Of a stretch of 64,000 bases of DNA, positions 16,882-27,269 are shown piece after piece. A model generated the notes under the pieces. The model was given only the letters and a program-made list of their open reading frames with translations. It was not told the DNA's origin and made no database searches. The stretch is taken from positions 1 to 64,000 of the forward strand of contig CAIWFH010000125.1 of assembly GCA_903911925.1 (NCBI GenBank), read 5' to 3'. A program made the position numbers and the translations under genes. The DNA is from an uncultured Acidobacteriaceae bacterium (GTDB taxonomy: Bacteria; Acidobacteriota; Terriglobia; Terriglobales; Acidobacteriaceae). How positions within the stretch are numbered: position 1 is the first letter of the stretch; every line of letters begins with the position of its first letter.

Positions 16882-17381
16882 AAATACTTATATAAAATGA
16901 GCCTGCTGAAAAACTGGCTGTTAGAGGGTGCGTCCATGTCAAAACAGGCATGGACGCAACAGGGTTCTTCGTGCAGTGGGGATTCGTTCTTGAGTCTATA
17001 TATGCATCTCTTTACGGCCTGCTATGAGGCTGTGTCAGGCAATCTGTAGTGCAAGCACCGAACGCCATGAATCATGTGCACCGCGGATATTGCCGCGGCG
17101 CTCGAAGGCTGCTTTGCGCATCTCAACGATCACTCGCGAGGCTTGGGGCTCTACACAGGCGCCCCAAAGGGAGTGTGCATGCAACGGGAGAATGTTTCAG
17201 CAAATGGCTCGTGCGTTCGATCGGTTCTGTTTATCAATCGTTGATGAATCGTCGGCTGCGTTTTGAAACTGAGCCGTCGATCAAAAGCAACCAATGGTTA
17301 ACGGGCGAAATCCAATTTCGCAAAGACAAAAGAACGGGCAATGGCCGTACCCGTCAAACATATCGCTACCAGGAGGAAGAG
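16882..17381 (+). other. 500-base leader upstream of the Crp/Fnr gene, with hairpin
   Basis: The region holds an inverted repeat with a 10-bp stem and 10-base loop at 16929-16958 (TGCGTCCATG and CATGGACGCA), which may end the OmpA-type transcript although no clean U run follows. The remainder has an open frame joined to the regulator gene from 17049, but its composition and lack of a ribosome binding site make coding unlikely; the Shine-Dalgarno at 17371 fixes the real start. It may be a long regulatory leader. No ORF is supported in the rest. Confidence 0.5.
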
Positions 17382-18080
17382 ATGTTGCAGAGCGAAAAGG
17401 ACAACCAATCGTTTGGCCCTGCTTTTCTTTCCAGCGTTGGGCTTAGTGGAAGAGTCGTTGAATTGAAATCGGACGAGTGCTTCTTTACCCAGGGATTTCC
17501 AGCAGACTGCGTCTATTGCCTGCAGGAAGGCCGCGTGAAGGTCTCGGTGGTTTCGCCAAAAGGGAAACAGGCCATCATCGCGCTTCTGCTCCCAGGCGAA
17601 TTATTTGGCGAAGAGGCGATGGCACAAACGCCCGGGTTCCGCAAGGCAACAGCTGCTGCCGCTTGCAAATGCACCGCAATTGAAATCAAGCGGGACGACA
17701 TGCTTCGCGTGATGCATCGTCAGCATGATTTCTCTGACCAGTTCATGTCTTACTTGTTGGCGCGCAACACGCGAATCCAGGACGACCTGGTGGACCACAT
17801 GTTCAATTCAGGCGAAAGGCGGCTAGCCCGTGCGCTGCTGATGATGGCTGAGACGGGGAAGCGGGATGAGATCCGAACCATGATTCCTCCGATTACGCAG
17901 GAGACCCTGGCGGAGATGATCGGGACCACACGGTCGAGGGTCAGCTTCTTCATGAATCGCTTCCGCAACCTGGGCCTGATCGACTACAAGGTCCGCATCC
18001 ACGTGTACAGGCTGCGGCTGGAAGCGGCTCTGCTCGGCCAGATGCCGGAGTTCAAGAGGGAAACGGAACTTGCGGCGTAA
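17382..18080 (+). CDS. Crp/Fnr-family transcription regulator
   Basis: A 232-residue DNA-binding regulator. Residues 20-130 form a cyclic-nucleotide-binding-type beta roll (DCVYCLQEGRVKVSVVS, LLLPGELFGEEAM), then a dimerisation helix, then a winged helix with TQETLAEMIGTTRSRVSFFMNRF as the recognition region. There is no N-terminal FNR cysteine cluster, so it is not an obvious Fe-S oxygen sensor; the ligand is unknown. The start is fixed by a strong AGGAGG before ATG 17382, although the frame is open from 17049. Two Crp-type operators stand in front of korAB at 51.6 kb. Confidence 0.9.
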   Translation: MLQSEKDNQSFGPAFLSSVGLSGRVVELKSDECFFTQGFPADCVYCLQEGRVKVSVVSPKGKQAIIALLLPGELFGEEAMAQTPGFRKATAAAACKCTAIEIKRDDMLRVMHRQHDFSDQFMSYLLARNTRIQDDLVDHMFNSGERRLARALLMMAETGKRDEIRTMIPPITQETLAEMIGTTRSRVSFFMNRFRNLGLIDYKVRIHVYRLRLEAALLGQMPEFKRETELAA

Positions 18081-18118
18081 GGCCTCGGGTTGGGGTAAGC
18101 CCCGCGGAGGTGCCCGGA

Positions 18119-18724
18119 CTACTGCTGAAGTTGGTGAACATGTTCGGCGCGAACCTCGTTGGCCGTGAACAGGCGCAGGAAGGGCGCCTCGCCAGCGGCA
18201 GCTTCCACAGCGGGCCGGCCGCCGGCCTCTTCGCGCTCGACAATACATACAACAGCGGCTACTGTCATTCCGGCTTCGCGGGCGGCTTCAATTGCGTCCA
18301 TGGTTGAAGCGCCAGTGGTGCAAACATCGTCCACAATCACAACGCGGGCGCCCTGGCGGCAGAAGCCCTCAATGCGGCGGCCGGTGCCGTGGGCTTTCTC
18401 AGCCTTGCGCACCAGAAAGCCCTGCAGCAGCGGAGCGCCGGGGGTCGAGATGGCGTGCCAGGCGCTTGCCGTGGCGACATTGGAGACGATGGGGTCGGCG
18501 CCCATGGTGAGGCCGCCCACAGCCTCGGCCTGGATGTTGTGGGCCTCAAGAAGCTCAAGCACAGCATGCCCGGTGAGACGGCCGCCTTCGGCGTTCAGCG
18601 TGGTGGTGCGGCAGTCGACGTAGTAGTCGCTTGTGCCTCCAGAGGAGAGCTTGAACTGGCCAAGGCTGAAGCTGAGGCGGGCGAGGATGGAGAGCAACTG
18701 CCGGGCGTGCGTTTGGGTGGTCAT
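18119..18724 (-). CDS. pyrE: Orotate phosphoribosyltransferase
   Basis: Joins orotate and PRPP to give orotidine 5'-monophosphate in pyrimidine synthesis. At 201 residues it has the N-terminal FKLSSGGTSDYYVDCR substrate region, GLTMGADPIV, the Lys-rich flexible loop FLVRKAEKAHGTGR and the PRPP-binding VVIVDDVCTTGAS. The gene is convergent with the Crp/Fnr gene 38 bases away and lies downstream of prpD by 164 bases, probably as a separate transcript. No other pyr genes are adjacent. Confidence 0.94.
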   Translation of the reverse strand: MTTQTHARQLLSILARLSFSLGQFKLSSGGTSDYYVDCRTTTLNAEGGRLTGHAVLELLEAHNIQAEAVGGLTMGADPIVSNVATASAWHAISTPGAPLLQGFLVRKAEKAHGTGRRIEGFCRQGARVVIVDDVCTTGASTMDAIEAAREAGMTVAAVVCIVEREEAGGRPAVEAAAGEAPFLRLFTANEVRAEHVHQLQQ

Positions 18725-18888
18725 CGGTACGATTGTAACGGGCCGGGCGAGCGGCCGGGGCCACTTTCTGAACAGGCACGGGGCGTGTTTTCGGAATTGC
18801 CAGGGGACGGAGACTAATCCGAACAGAATTGCCGGGATCGTGAGGGAGGCCTGCGTTACAAAACCCGGCGGCGCGACATCGTTTTCTG

Positions 18889-20337
18889 CTACGGCACATA
18901 CAAATCGACGTACTCGTTTACCGGCGTGGATTCAAGACGTTCCTGATCGAGAGAGGTATCGAGAATCTGCTGCTGACGGTCTTCAGGGTAGCGTCGCCGA
19001 AGATTGATTTTGAATTTGTCCACAAGCAGCGGCAGGCCCTCTTCGCGCCTTCGCTTGTGGCCGATGGGATATTCCACCGTTTCCTCGATTACCGTTCCGT
19101 CGTTCATTTCGATTCGCAATGAATTCGCAATAGAGCGCTTTTCAGGGTCGTGATAATCCGTTGTAAATGCTGGCTCCTCGACGCAGTGCATTCTGGTTCG
19201 CAACGCATCGATGCGCAGATCGGCGGCAATGTCATCCTCGTAATCCGCAGCGGTCAACCGGCCGAATAGAAGCGGAATAGCGACCATGTACTGCACGCAA
19301 TGGTCGCGGTCAGCGGGGTTTGCAAGCGGGCCCTGCTTGTCGATGATGCGCAGGCAGGCCTCATGGGTGCGAATCGTGATTGCGTGAATATCGCCCGCGG
19401 ACTTGCCCATTGCTCCAAACTGCTTGTGCAAGGCCATGGCGCACTCGACGGCTGTCTGCGCGTGAAACTCTGCCGGGTAGCTTACCTTGAAGAGCACGTT
19501 CTCCATGACATAGGAGCCATACGGCCGTTGGAAGCGAAACTCCTGCCCTTTGAACGAGACATCGTAAAAGCCCCACGTTTTTGCGGTGAGCGCCGAGGGG
19601 TAGCCCATCTCGCCCGCGCGAGCCATCAACGCGAGGCGCACGGCGCGGCTGGTGGCGTCGCCGGCGGCCCAGCTTTTGCGCGATCCAGTGTTGGGCACGT
19701 GGCGATAAGTGCGAAGGCTCTGGCCATCGAGCCATGCGAGCGAGACGGCGGCGACGGTTTGATCGCGGCTCAAGCCGAGCAAATGGGAGACCACAGCGGC
19801 CGATGCCACCTTCACGAGAACCACGTGATCGAGCCCCACTTTGTTGAATGAATTCTCGAGGGCGATGCATCCTTGTATTTCATGCGCCTTGATCATCGCC
19901 GTCAGCACTCGCTTCATGCGCAGCGGCGGCTTGCCTGCGGCAATTGCGGTGCGCGAGAGCCAGTCGGCCGTTGCAAGAATTCCGCCGAGGTTGTCGGAGG
20001 GGTGACCCCACTCCGCAGCAAGCCAGGTGTCGTTAAAGTCGAGCCAGCGAATCATCGCGCCAATATTGAACGCGGCCTGCACGGGGTCGAGTTGGAATGC
20101 GGTGCCCGGAACCCGCGCGCCATTGGGAACCACGGTACCAGGCACGATGGGTCCCAGCAGTTTGGTGCATGCCGGATAGTCAAGCGCTTCCAATCCGCAA
20201 CCGAGCGTATCCATGAGGCAGTAGCGGGCCGTGGCGTAGGCTGACTCGCTGCGTATCTCATAGTCGAGCGCGTAGTCGGCAATATCGGTGATGACTCTGT
20301 CGGGCGCGGGGCGCTCATTGCTGATATGCGAGGACAC
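18889..20337 (-). CDS. prpD: 2-methylcitrate dehydratase, MmgE/PrpD family
   Basis: Dehydrates 2-methylcitrate to methylaconitate in propionyl-CoA breakdown. The 482-residue protein has the MmgE/PrpD hallmarks: [11 protein letters not shown] near residue 42, the [16 protein letters not shown] segment with the family Asp, and [14 protein letters not shown]. The GTG start at 20337 has AAGGAG upstream and lies 13 bases after the prpC stop, so the two are co-transcribed. The gene order prpB-prpC-prpD is that of classical prp operons, although no prpR, prpE or acnD is present here. Confidence 0.95.
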   Translation of the reverse strand: MSSHISNERPAPDRVITDIADYALDYEIRSESAYATARYCLMDTLGCGLEALDYPACTKLLGPIVPGTVVPNGARVPGTAFQLDPVQAAFNIGAMIRWLDFNDTWLAAEWGHPSDNLGGILATADWLSRTAIAAGKPPLRMKRVLTAMIKAHEIQGCIALENSFNKVGLDHVVLVKVASAAVVSHLLGLSRDQTVAAVSLAWLDGQSLRTYRHVPNTGSRKSWAAGDATSRAVRLALMARAGEMGYPSALTAKTWGFYDVSFKGQEFRFQRPYGSYVMENVLFKVSYPAEFHAQTAVECAMALHKQFGAMGKSAGDIHAITIRTHEACLRIIDKQGPLANPADRDHCVQYMVAIPLLFGRLTAADYEDDIAADLRIDALRTRMHCVEEPAFTTDYHDPEKRSIANSLRIEMNDGTVIEETVEYPIGHKRRREEGLPLLVDKFKINLRRRYPEDRQQQILDTSLDQERLESTPVNEYVDLYVP

Positions 20338-20350
20338 TCGTTCTCCTTAT

Positions 20351-21511
20351 CTAAGGCCGCTCTGCGATAGGAATGAATTTCAAGTCTCCGGGCCCGGTAT
20401 AGTCTGCCGAGGGCCGGATGATCTTTCCATCTTCACGCTGCTCAATCACGTGCGCGCACCAGCCGGCTGTGCGCGCGATGACAAATAATGGCGTAAAAAG
20501 TTCGATGGGAATGCCCATGTGATGGTACGCAACCGCACTGTACCAATCGAGATTCGGGAACATGCGCTTGGTATTCATCATTACACTTTCGATACGTTCG
20601 GCAATGGAAAACAGCCGCGTGTCGCCAGCAGCAATCGCGAGTCCGCGGGCCACTTCTTTGACGATATCGCTGCGCGGATCGCCGGTGGCATATACCGGGT
20701 GGCCGAATCCGATGATGACTTCGTGATTGGCCACGCGGCGCCGGATGTCGGTTTCCGCTTCATCCGGGGAAGCGTAGCGCTGCAGGATTTCCAGCGCTAC
20801 TTCGTTGGCGCCGCCGTGCTTGGGTCCCTTCAACGCGCCGATGGCTCCGGCAATCGCGGAGTAGAGGTCGGACCCGGTGCCCGCGATCACCCTGGCCGTA
20901 AATGTGGATGCGTTGAACTCGTGCTCCGCGTAGAGGACAAGCGAGGTGTGCATTGCCGCGGTACACTCGGGCCTTGGCTCTTTGCCGTGCAGCAGGTGAA
21001 GAAAATGAACGGCGATGGAATCGTTGAAAGGCTCCACCTCGATTCGCCAGCCGTTGTGAGCGTAGTGGTACCAATAAAGAAGCATCGAACTCATCGAAGC
21101 CAGCAGCGAATCCGCGATTGCGCGAGCGTCCGCTTCAAAATGGTCGAGGCTTTCAGGGCGAAGGCAGCCCAGCACCGAGACCCCGGTTCGCAAAACGTCC
21201 ATGGGATGGGTTGAGGACGGGAGCAGTTCGAGGGACTGCTTCAACGGCGGCGGCAGCCTGCGCAAAGGGCGCAGTTTCGCTTTATAGGCAGCCAGTTCAG
21301 CCGCGTTGGGCAGCTTGCCATGGACCAGGAGGTGGGCCACTTCCTCATATTCGCAATGTGCGGCCAGGTCGCGGATATCGTAGCCGCGATAATGCAGATC
21401 GTTGCCGCTTTGCCCCACGGTGCAGATCGCCGTAGAGCCCGCAGGCGTGCCGGAAAGGGCAACCGACTTTTTAGGTTTGAAGGCCGTGGGGAAGGCGGAC
21501 TCTGTGCTCAT
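20351..21511 (-). CDS. prpC: 2-methylcitrate synthase
   Basis: Condenses propionyl-CoA with oxaloacetate. At 386 residues it is of the short, dimeric citrate-synthase type. The motifs [14 protein letters not shown] [17 protein letters not shown]-like [15 protein letters not shown] with an active-site His, [11 protein letters not shown], and GFGHPVY with a second His are present. The context between prpB and prpD makes methylcitrate rather than citrate synthesis its likely role. The ATG at 21511 follows GGAGAG. Spacing to prpB is 38 bases. Confidence 0.95.
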   Translation of the reverse strand: MSTESAFPTAFKPKKSVALSGTPAGSTAICTVGQSGNDLHYRGYDIRDLAAHCEYEEVAHLLVHGKLPNAAELAAYKAKLRPLRRLPPPLKQSLELLPSSTHPMDVLRTGVSVLGCLRPESLDHFEADARAIADSLLASMSSMLLYWYHYAHNGWRIEVEPFNDSIAVHFLHLLHGKEPRPECTAAMHTSLVLYAEHEFNASTFTARVIAGTGSDLYSAIAGAIGALKGPKHGGANEVALEILQRYASPDEAETDIRRRVANHEVIIGFGHPVYATGDPRSDIVKEVARGLAIAAGDTRLFSIAERIESVMMNTKRMFPNLDWYSAVAYHHMGIPIELFTPLFVIARTAGWCAHVIEQREDGKIIRPSADYTGPGDLKFIPIAERP

Positions 21512-21549
21512 GGTGACTCTCCGGGGGCGTAAGCCTTACCGAGAAAATA

Positions 21550-22473
21550 TCAGGACCTCTTGTCCTCTTCCTTGTCCTTTGCAAACAATGCATCCAGCTT
21601 TGCCTCGTATGCGTGGTAGTCGAGATAGCGGTAGAGATCTTCGCGCGTTTGCATGATGGGGACAACGCTTTGCTGCGTTCCTTCTGCACGGATGGCCTGG
21701 TAGACCTTGAGCGCGGCGGCGTTCATGGCGCGGTAAGCGGCGCAGCAATAGAGGATGATATCGACGCTTGCGGCTTTCAGTTCATCGCGGGTAAAGAGGG
21801 GCGTCTGGCCGAACTCCGTAATGTTGGCCAAGATGGGAACGCCGACCGCCTTTCTGAACGCGGTGTACATTGAGGTCTGGGTAATCGCTTCCGGAAAAAT
21901 CATGTCGGCGCCCGCAGAAACGTAGGCCTGTGCCCGCTCGATGGCTGCAGCCAGTCCTTCGTTGGCCAGGGCATCGGTCCGCGCCATCACCACAAACTTG
22001 TCGTCGGCGCGCGCATCGACAGCGGCCTTGATGCGGTCTACCATCTCGCCCGTCGCCACGAGTTCTTTGCCGGGCCGATGGCCGCAGCGCTTGGCGCCCA
22101 CCTGGTCTTCAATATGCACTGCTGCTGCGCCCGCCTTAGTCATCGAGCGAATGGTCCGCGCAATGTTGAACGCGCCGCCCCATCCGGTATCGATATCCAC
22201 CAGCAGGGGCAGGCTGGTTGCGTCGGTAATGCGCCGGACATCGATGAGCACGTCTTCCATGGTGCTGATGCCCAGATCGGGCATGCCCAGGGAGTTTGCC
22301 GCCACACCGCCGCCGGAGAGATAGAGGGCCTTGAAGCCCGTAGCCTCGGCCAAGCGTGCGGTAAATGCGTTGATGGCGCCGGCCACCTGCAGCGGCGTTT
22401 CGGCGGCAACGGCGGCGCGAAAACGTGCGCCCGGCGAGCTGTGCAATGGAGTTTGACTTGCAGGATGCGTCAT
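21550..22473 (-). CDS. prpB: 2-methylisocitrate lyase
   Basis: Splits 2-methylisocitrate to succinate and pyruvate, the last step of the methylcitrate cycle. The 307-residue protein (from ATG 22473) shows [19 protein letters not shown], the metal-binding VDIDTGWG and the active-site loop [12 protein letters not shown]. The upstream extension to 22521 has no ribosome binding site, whereas AGGGA precedes 22473. First gene of the prp set; it follows the VWA gene by 97 bases in the same direction. Confidence 0.95.
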   Translation of the reverse strand: MTHPASQTPLHSSPGARFRAAVAAETPLQVAGAINAFTARLAEATGFKALYLSGGGVAANSLGMPDLGISTMEDVLIDVRRITDATSLPLLVDIDTGWGGAFNIARTIRSMTKAGAAAVHIEDQVGAKRCGHRPGKELVATGEMVDRIKAAVDARADDKFVVMARTDALANEGLAAAIERAQAYVSAGADMIFPEAITQTSMYTAFRKAVGVPILANITEFGQTPLFTRDELKAASVDIILYCCAAYRAMNAAALKVYQAIRAEGTQQSVVPIMQTREDLYRYLDYHAYEAKLDALFAKDKEEDKRS

Positions 22474-22570
22474 AGGTCGTCCCTGCGCCGCATCATAGCA
22501 GCCGCAGCGTACGGGTTTCATTTCGAAATGTCATGGAGCTGGGCGAATGCGGCCAGGCGCGTCGCGATCC

Positions 22571-23800
22571 TTAGTGGATGGTTTTCATCTTGCGATGCAT
22601 GTAGTCCATCAGGAGATACTCGCCAAGGGTTTGCGGAGTGGTGAAATAGGCCTTGCCGCGGCACATCTGGGAGACCTTGTGCACGAATTGCACCAGGCCG
22701 AAGTCTGAAGCCAGCATGAAGGTATTGATCATGACGTTTGATCGCTTGCAGCGCGCCACCTCTTCAAGCGTCTCGCTGACCACCAGCGGGTCGAGACCGT
22801 AGGCGCTCTTGTAGATTTTTCCGTCGGGGAGCGTAAGCGCAGAGGGTTTGCCGTCGGTAATCATGATGATCTGCTTCATGTCTTTGCGCTGGCGGGCCAG
22901 GATGCGCTGGGCCACGCGCAGTCCTTCGCGCGTGTTCGTATACCAGGGTCCGACCTTGACGCGGGCAAGCTGCGAAACCGGCATCTCTTCGGCTGAATCG
23001 TGGAACAGTACCAGCGAAAGGGAATCGCCGGGATACTGAGTGCGAATCAGATGCGAGAGCGCCATGGCTACTTTTTTGGCCGGCGTGAAGCGGTCTTCGC
23101 CATAGAGAATCATGGAGTGTGAGCAGTCGAGCATCATCACCGTGGCGCACGAGCTTTGAAACTCGCACTGGTGCACGTGCAGGTCGTCGTACTCCAGATT
23201 GAGCGGCAGGCCGATGCCTTCGCGCGCAATCGCCGAAGTGAGCGTGGCTGTTGTGTCCAGGTTCAGCGTGTCGCCGAATTCATAGCGGCGCGATCCTCCG
23301 CTGGCCTCAATGCCTGTGGCCCAATGGCGCGTGTCGTGTCGGCCGTAGCTGGACTTGCCTAGCGATCCGAGCAGGTCGCGTAATGTTTTGAAGCCGAGGA
23401 AATCGAGGCTCTTGTCGGTGACTTCAAAACGGACTTCGCCTCCAACGTCGCCGACGTGGCCGCCGGCTTGCGAGGACTTCGCCGGATCCCGCGATGAGGA
23501 GATGTAGTTCTCCTGTTCAAAACGGTCGATGAGCTTTTCAATCAACTCATCCAGGTTGCCTTCGGCGAGTATCTGGTCAAGCTTTTCGCGCATTTGTTCG
23601 TCGAAGAAATCTCCGGATTCGAGCACTCGCCGCAGCGCCTCGCGCAGATCGTCGAGGTTGTGGTCGAGCTCCTGAAAGCCGTCGTAGGCGTCGCGGTAGC
23701 CCGAGTCGAGCAGGTAATCGGAGAGCGCTTTCAGCAGGTCTTCAAGGTCCATCTCGGAGCTTGGATCGCCGGTGTACTTGGTGTAACGAACGCGCTTCAT
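22571..23800 (-). CDS. VWA-domain protein, partner of the upstream AAA+ ATPase
   Basis: A 409-residue soluble protein. The N-terminal 100 residues are acidic and helical ([36 protein letters not shown]). A von Willebrand A domain spans about 215-400, with a complete MIDAS: DCSHS, the Thr of the RFTPAKK region, and ITDGKPSA. No membrane segment. Such proteins act with MoxR/ChlI-like ATPases as metal-dependent clamp or chaperone pairs, which fits the gene 40 bases upstream on the same strand. The cellular target is unknown. Confidence 0.87.
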   Translation of the reverse strand: MKRVRYTKYTGDPSSEMDLEDLLKALSDYLLDSGYRDAYDGFQELDHNLDDLREALRRVLESGDFFDEQMREKLDQILAEGNLDELIEKLIDRFEQENYISSSRDPAKSSQAGGHVGDVGGEVRFEVTDKSLDFLGFKTLRDLLGSLGKSSYGRHDTRHWATGIEASGGSRRYEFGDTLNLDTTATLTSAIAREGIGLPLNLEYDDLHVHQCEFQSSCATVMMLDCSHSMILYGEDRFTPAKKVAMALSHLIRTQYPGDSLSLVLFHDSAEEMPVSQLARVKVGPWYTNTREGLRVAQRILARQRKDMKQIIMITDGKPSALTLPDGKIYKSAYGLDPLVVSETLEEVARCKRSNVMINTFMLASDFGLVQFVHKVSQMCRGKAYFTTPQTLGEYLLMDYMHRKMKTIH

Positions 23801-23839
23801 GGGATACAGACCTCGATTGCCTGGTGCACCCGCGAAAGC

Positions 23840-25360
23840 CTAATTCAGTCCGCCTCTGCGGGTGCGGCGGATTTGTTGCCAATCGTCGTAGTCAAGTTCC
23901 GGCTCCGCACGTTCGGGTTTGTGCGGCTTGCGCTCTTGTGCCGAAAACTCGCGGCCTTCGCTGCGGCTCAGCTTGCGATGGGCCACCAGGCCTTCCAGCA
24001 GAAACTCCGCGGCTGCAACAACCTTCGGCGGCGCGTCGGACTTGGTCACGCCCAGGGGGGACAGCTTGTCAAACAGGCCCTGGATTTGTTTCAGGTCGGC
24101 GAGAGCGGCAGCGGTCGATTGATTGTCGTCGAGCTTGACAGTCCCGCCGAGGTTGAACCATTGCTCGATCTGGCTGGTATCGGCGCCCGCAAAGTAGCGA
24201 TCGTAGATTTTGCCCACAGCTGCGTGGATCAGGTCGCGCACCACGGTGTCTGCGCCGCGCATCTCCCCTTCGTACTCCAGCTCAAGTTTGCCGGTGATCC
24301 CGGGCAGGGCACTGTAGATATCGCCGACGCGCGGAAGCACCACTTTTTCGCCATGCACAAGGGCGCGCCTCTCCGCATTTGAGATCACCAACTCCATGGT
24401 TGAGATGGGTAGCCGCTGGCTGACTCCGCTGCGCTTGTCCACTTTCTTGTCTTCGCGCGCAGAAAAGGCTACCTGTTCAACCACTTCGCGCACGAATTGC
24501 GGAATCTCAATGGTCTCTGAGCCTCGCGCGGCCCACGCTTCCTGAGCGGTAATCGACATGCCTTCTTCAAGCGTTTCAGGATAGTGGGTGCGAATCTCCG
24601 AGCCGATGCGGTCTTTGAGCGGGGTGACGATTTTACCGCGCGCCGTATAGTCTTCAGGGTTGGCGCTGAAGACCATGGCAACGTCAAGCGCGAGGCGGAC
24701 CGGATAGCCTTTGATCTGCACGTCGCCTTCTTGCATGATGTTGAAAAGCGCCACCTGAATTTTGCCGGCCAGGTCGGGCAACTCGTTGACGGCGAAGATG
24801 CCCCGGTTGGCCCTGGGCAGAAGCCCGTAGTGCATGGTGAGTTCGCTGGAAAGGTCTTCGCCGCCGCGCGCCGCCTTGATTGGGTCAAGATCGCCAATCA
24901 GGTCGGCGACTGTGACGTCGGGCGTAGCCAGCTTCTCAACATATCGCTCGTCGCGCGCTAGATATGCGATAGGCGTGGCGTCGCCGCGCGCCGCAATCAT
25001 GTCGCGGCAGCGCTTGCACAGCGGGAGGTAGGGATTGTCGCGGATGTCGCAGCCCGCCACATAGGGCAAAAACTCGTCGAGCAACGCGGTGAGGGCGCGC
25101 AGAATGCGGCTTTTGGCTTGTCCCCGCAATCCCAGCAGGACAAAATTCTGCCTGGACAGAACGGCGTTCGCGATCTGCGGAACCACCGTATCTTCATAGC
25201 CCACGATGCCGGGAAAGATAGTTTCTTTGGCTTTGAGGCGGGCAATCAGGTTAACGCGCAATTCATCCTTGACGGTTCGGGTCTTGAGTCGCGCCGCGGA
25301 AAACAAGGTGCTGTGGTGCAGTTCCCCCAGGGTCTGGGGAAGCGGGTGAGCTGCAGGCAT
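23840..25360 (-). CDS. AAA+ ATPase of the ChlI/MoxR group with atypical motifs
   Basis: A 506-residue ATPase from ATG 25360 (GGAG precedes it; an ATG at 25465 is in frame but poorly supported). The AAA core has GLRGQAKSR in place of the usual GxxxxGKS (Ala for the second Gly), and GIFAVNELPDL as Walker B with Asn for Asp. A Cys cluster CxxxxxxxxxxCxxC lies near residues 104-118. Sensor-type segments FSANPEDYTARGKIV and KDRIGSEIRTHYPE follow. It likely remodels a partner together with the VWA protein encoded downstream. Confidence 0.85.
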   Translation of the reverse strand: MPAAHPLPQTLGELHHSTLFSAARLKTRTVKDELRVNLIARLKAKETIFPGIVGYEDTVVPQIANAVLSRQNFVLLGLRGQAKSRILRALTALLDEFLPYVAGCDIRDNPYLPLCKRCRDMIAARGDATPIAYLARDERYVEKLATPDVTVADLIGDLDPIKAARGGEDLSSELTMHYGLLPRANRGIFAVNELPDLAGKIQVALFNIMQEGDVQIKGYPVRLALDVAMVFSANPEDYTARGKIVTPLKDRIGSEIRTHYPETLEEGMSITAQEAWAARGSETIEIPQFVREVVEQVAFSAREDKKVDKRSGVSQRLPISTMELVISNAERRALVHGEKVVLPRVGDIYSALPGITGKLELEYEGEMRGADTVVRDLIHAAVGKIYDRYFAGADTSQIEQWFNLGGTVKLDDNQSTAAALADLKQIQGLFDKLSPLGVTKSDAPPKVVAAAEFLLEGLVAHRKLSRSEGREFSAQERKPHKPERAEPELDYDDWQQIRRTRRGGLN

Positions 25361-25754
25361 TTGTGACTCCAGTGGCCGCAAACTGAGGGGAAACCGGCCA
25401 TGTCTTATCTGGGTAGACTTGCCGTGATGCGATTCGGTGCCACGAGACTTGCCTTGTTTTTCCATTATCGCGCAAATTCAGAAATTCGTCGCCGTTGAGT
25501 CTCCGGGGAAAGGACAGGAGTTGCGGCCTTGCGAAAAAAAGAGGCACTTGCGGGTCGCGATCTTCCGCTGATCCGCAAGTGCCGGGCATTGGGACGAAGG
25601 ATGTAAAGCTGCTGAGGAATCGTTCGATTCAGACCAGCGTCTGAATCTCGAGCCGATTCGTTACTTGCCGTTGCCGCATCTGAAGGACAGCATTGGATTT
25701 TCAGATGCATTGCCGGGTTGGCGAGCGAGGAATGTTTCTCAGAGCGATCTCCTC
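25361..25754 (-). other. Intergenic region with no gene
   Basis: It separates the TIGR03118 gene from the AAA+ ATPase gene, both on the minus strand. Its one clear feature is the terminator at 25534-25583; the part nearer 25361 should carry the ATPase promoter. Short open frames here overlap the terminator and are not supported. Confidence 0.5.
25534..25583 (-). terminator. Rho-independent terminator
   Basis: An 11-bp inverted repeat (GGCACTTGCGG at 25543-25553, CCGCAAGTGCC at 25573-25583) is followed on the minus strand by TCTTTTTTT. It lies about 170 bases past the stop of the TIGR03118 gene and would end its transcript before the AAA+ ATPase gene. Confidence 0.8.
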
Positions 25755-26876
25755 CTAGATGTCGCCTCCCAGCACGTTTTCAACCGGCGTGATGGTGCCG
25801 AAGAGTCCATGCTGTTCGCCGTCTGAGCCGGCGGTAAAGTACAGGGAGTTGGCCGGACCGGAGCCCCCGCCGCTCCCGAAGGCCAACCCCCACAACCCGT
25901 CGATTGCAATGGGTGCATTGGTTGAATCGACCAGGTTGCCCTTGTAGCGGCCAGTTACGGGATCGAAGACAAGAATCTGACCACTGCCGAATTGCCCTAC
26001 GAGAATGTCGTGGCTATGCGCGCCGAAATCACTGGGCGCCTGGGCGAGGCCCCACGGAGCATTGAACCACTGGCCCGATTGCAGACGAAGCAAAAGGCGG
26101 CCGGTGGGTGAGAAGACATCAACGTATCCCAGACCCGCGCCATCGACCTCGTCGTGTTTTTCACTATCTTGCTCGGCGTATGCAACGTAGAGGTTGCCCC
26201 CGATGTTCTGGACGTTGAAAGGCGCAAAGCCGTGGGGGATTCGCTCATCCTTGAATGCGTCCTCTCCGAGAGGAATGCGATGGAAGCTTGTGTCGTAGAC
26301 GTTGACATGTCCTTTGTGGAAGTCGGCAACGTAGAGGAAGTCTATGGCTCCCATGGTCGGATCGACAATGGTGGCAACGGCGACGCCTTTGAATACCGAC
26401 GCGCCCTTTGTGTTCACCATGATCACAGCGGAGGCCGCGTTGACGCCGGGATTCCAGCCTGAGACGGTACCGTCTTCGGTGACGAAAATGAACTTGGCAG
26501 GAAACCCGGGAGCAAGCAGGAAGCCTGTTGTTCCGTTGTAGATCTGCCCTGTGGGTGTTCCGCCCGCGCCGCTGCTGCTGTCGGCCGGAGGGATTGTAAC
26601 CACTAGCGGCGCCACCGTTCCCGTGGCGCCGTACAGCGTGGTGAGGCCGGTGCCATTGTCCGATATCCACCAGGGACTGCCTGAACTCCTGGACATGCCC
26701 CATGGATTCACAAGATTTGGATCTGTGATGGGCGCCATGCCTGGCGTATCCGAGACGAGGTTGGTTTTGGTGTAGTGCTGAGCCTGCTGCGCGGTGAGTG
26801 CGGTTGAAAGTGAGAAAAGGCCGACCAAGGCAACGCTCAAGCCTCGTGCCACGACACGATTTCCGATGTTGACCAT
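25755..26876 (-). CDS. TIGR03118-family secreted protein
   Basis: A 373-residue exported protein with a signal peptide ending near STALTAQQ. It contains the family phrases TNLVSDTPG, DPNLVNPWGMS, WWISDNGTGLTTLY, FIFVTEDGTVSGW and LYVADFHKGHVNVYD, which recur in a beta-propeller-like pattern. The function is not known. AAGGAG precedes ATG 26876. A diverging paralogue starts 393 bases away. No C-terminal anchor is seen, unlike that paralogue, so this one is probably released or periplasmic. Confidence 0.85.
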   Translation of the reverse strand: MVNIGNRVVARGLSVALVGLFSLSTALTAQQAQHYTKTNLVSDTPGMAPITDPNLVNPWGMSRSSGSPWWISDNGTGLTTLYGATGTVAPLVVTIPPADSSSGAGGTPTGQIYNGTTGFLLAPGFPAKFIFVTEDGTVSGWNPGVNAASAVIMVNTKGASVFKGVAVATIVDPTMGAIDFLYVADFHKGHVNVYDTSFHRIPLGEDAFKDERIPHGFAPFNVQNIGGNLYVAYAEQDSEKHDEVDGAGLGYVDVFSPTGRLLLRLQSGQWFNAPWGLAQAPSDFGAHSHDILVGQFGSGQILVFDPVTGRYKGNLVDSTNAPIAIDGLWGLAFGSGGGSGPANSLYFTAGSDGEQHGLFGTITPVENVLGGDI

Positions 26877-27269
26877 GTGACTCCTTCACCTCTTTTGAGA
26901 TCTGCTATGACCGGATCGATTGGCGCGAACTAAATGCAAGCCGTTCCAGCGCCCCACTCAACATAGATTGAGGACATTTGACCCGTTGTCAATGAATTGT
27001 CTCGAAGGAGTCATTTGATTGCGACAATAGCTCGATGCGGCTTTCAGTGAATGCATGCTGAAATCAGATCGCCGAGGAGAAATTGTGCGGCCAACGATTG
27101 GGAGAAATAGACTGCTTAACCTCGCCGCAGAAATTCAACCGATAACGTGACACGGCGCTGACAATTCAATCCGCGCGCCTCTCTACGCTCGAAGCTGTAC
27201 CGGAATCAAACCCAACCGGTGCGGCTCAATCAGCCGATGCGCTGGTGAGAGCAGAAGAAAAGGCGGATC
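26877..27269. other. Divergent promoter region of the TIGR03118 pair
   Basis: A 393-base non-coding interval between two divergently transcribed paralogues. It is less GC-rich than the surroundings and should hold both promoters. I see no clear operator repeat; a TTGACC at about 26978 is the only -35-like hexamer I noted, without a good -10. Confidence 0.4.

Noticed and set aside
16882..16960. Insertion sequence end suggested by a CTGCTGAAAAACTGGCT-like stretch
   Set aside because: No partner inverted repeat or transposase fragment nearby; the adjacent hairpin explains the symmetry better.
17049..17381. N-terminal extension of the Crp/Fnr regulator
   Set aside because: Would add 111 residues without a domain and no ribosome binding site, while AGGAGG stands right before ATG 17382 where the family's usual length begins.
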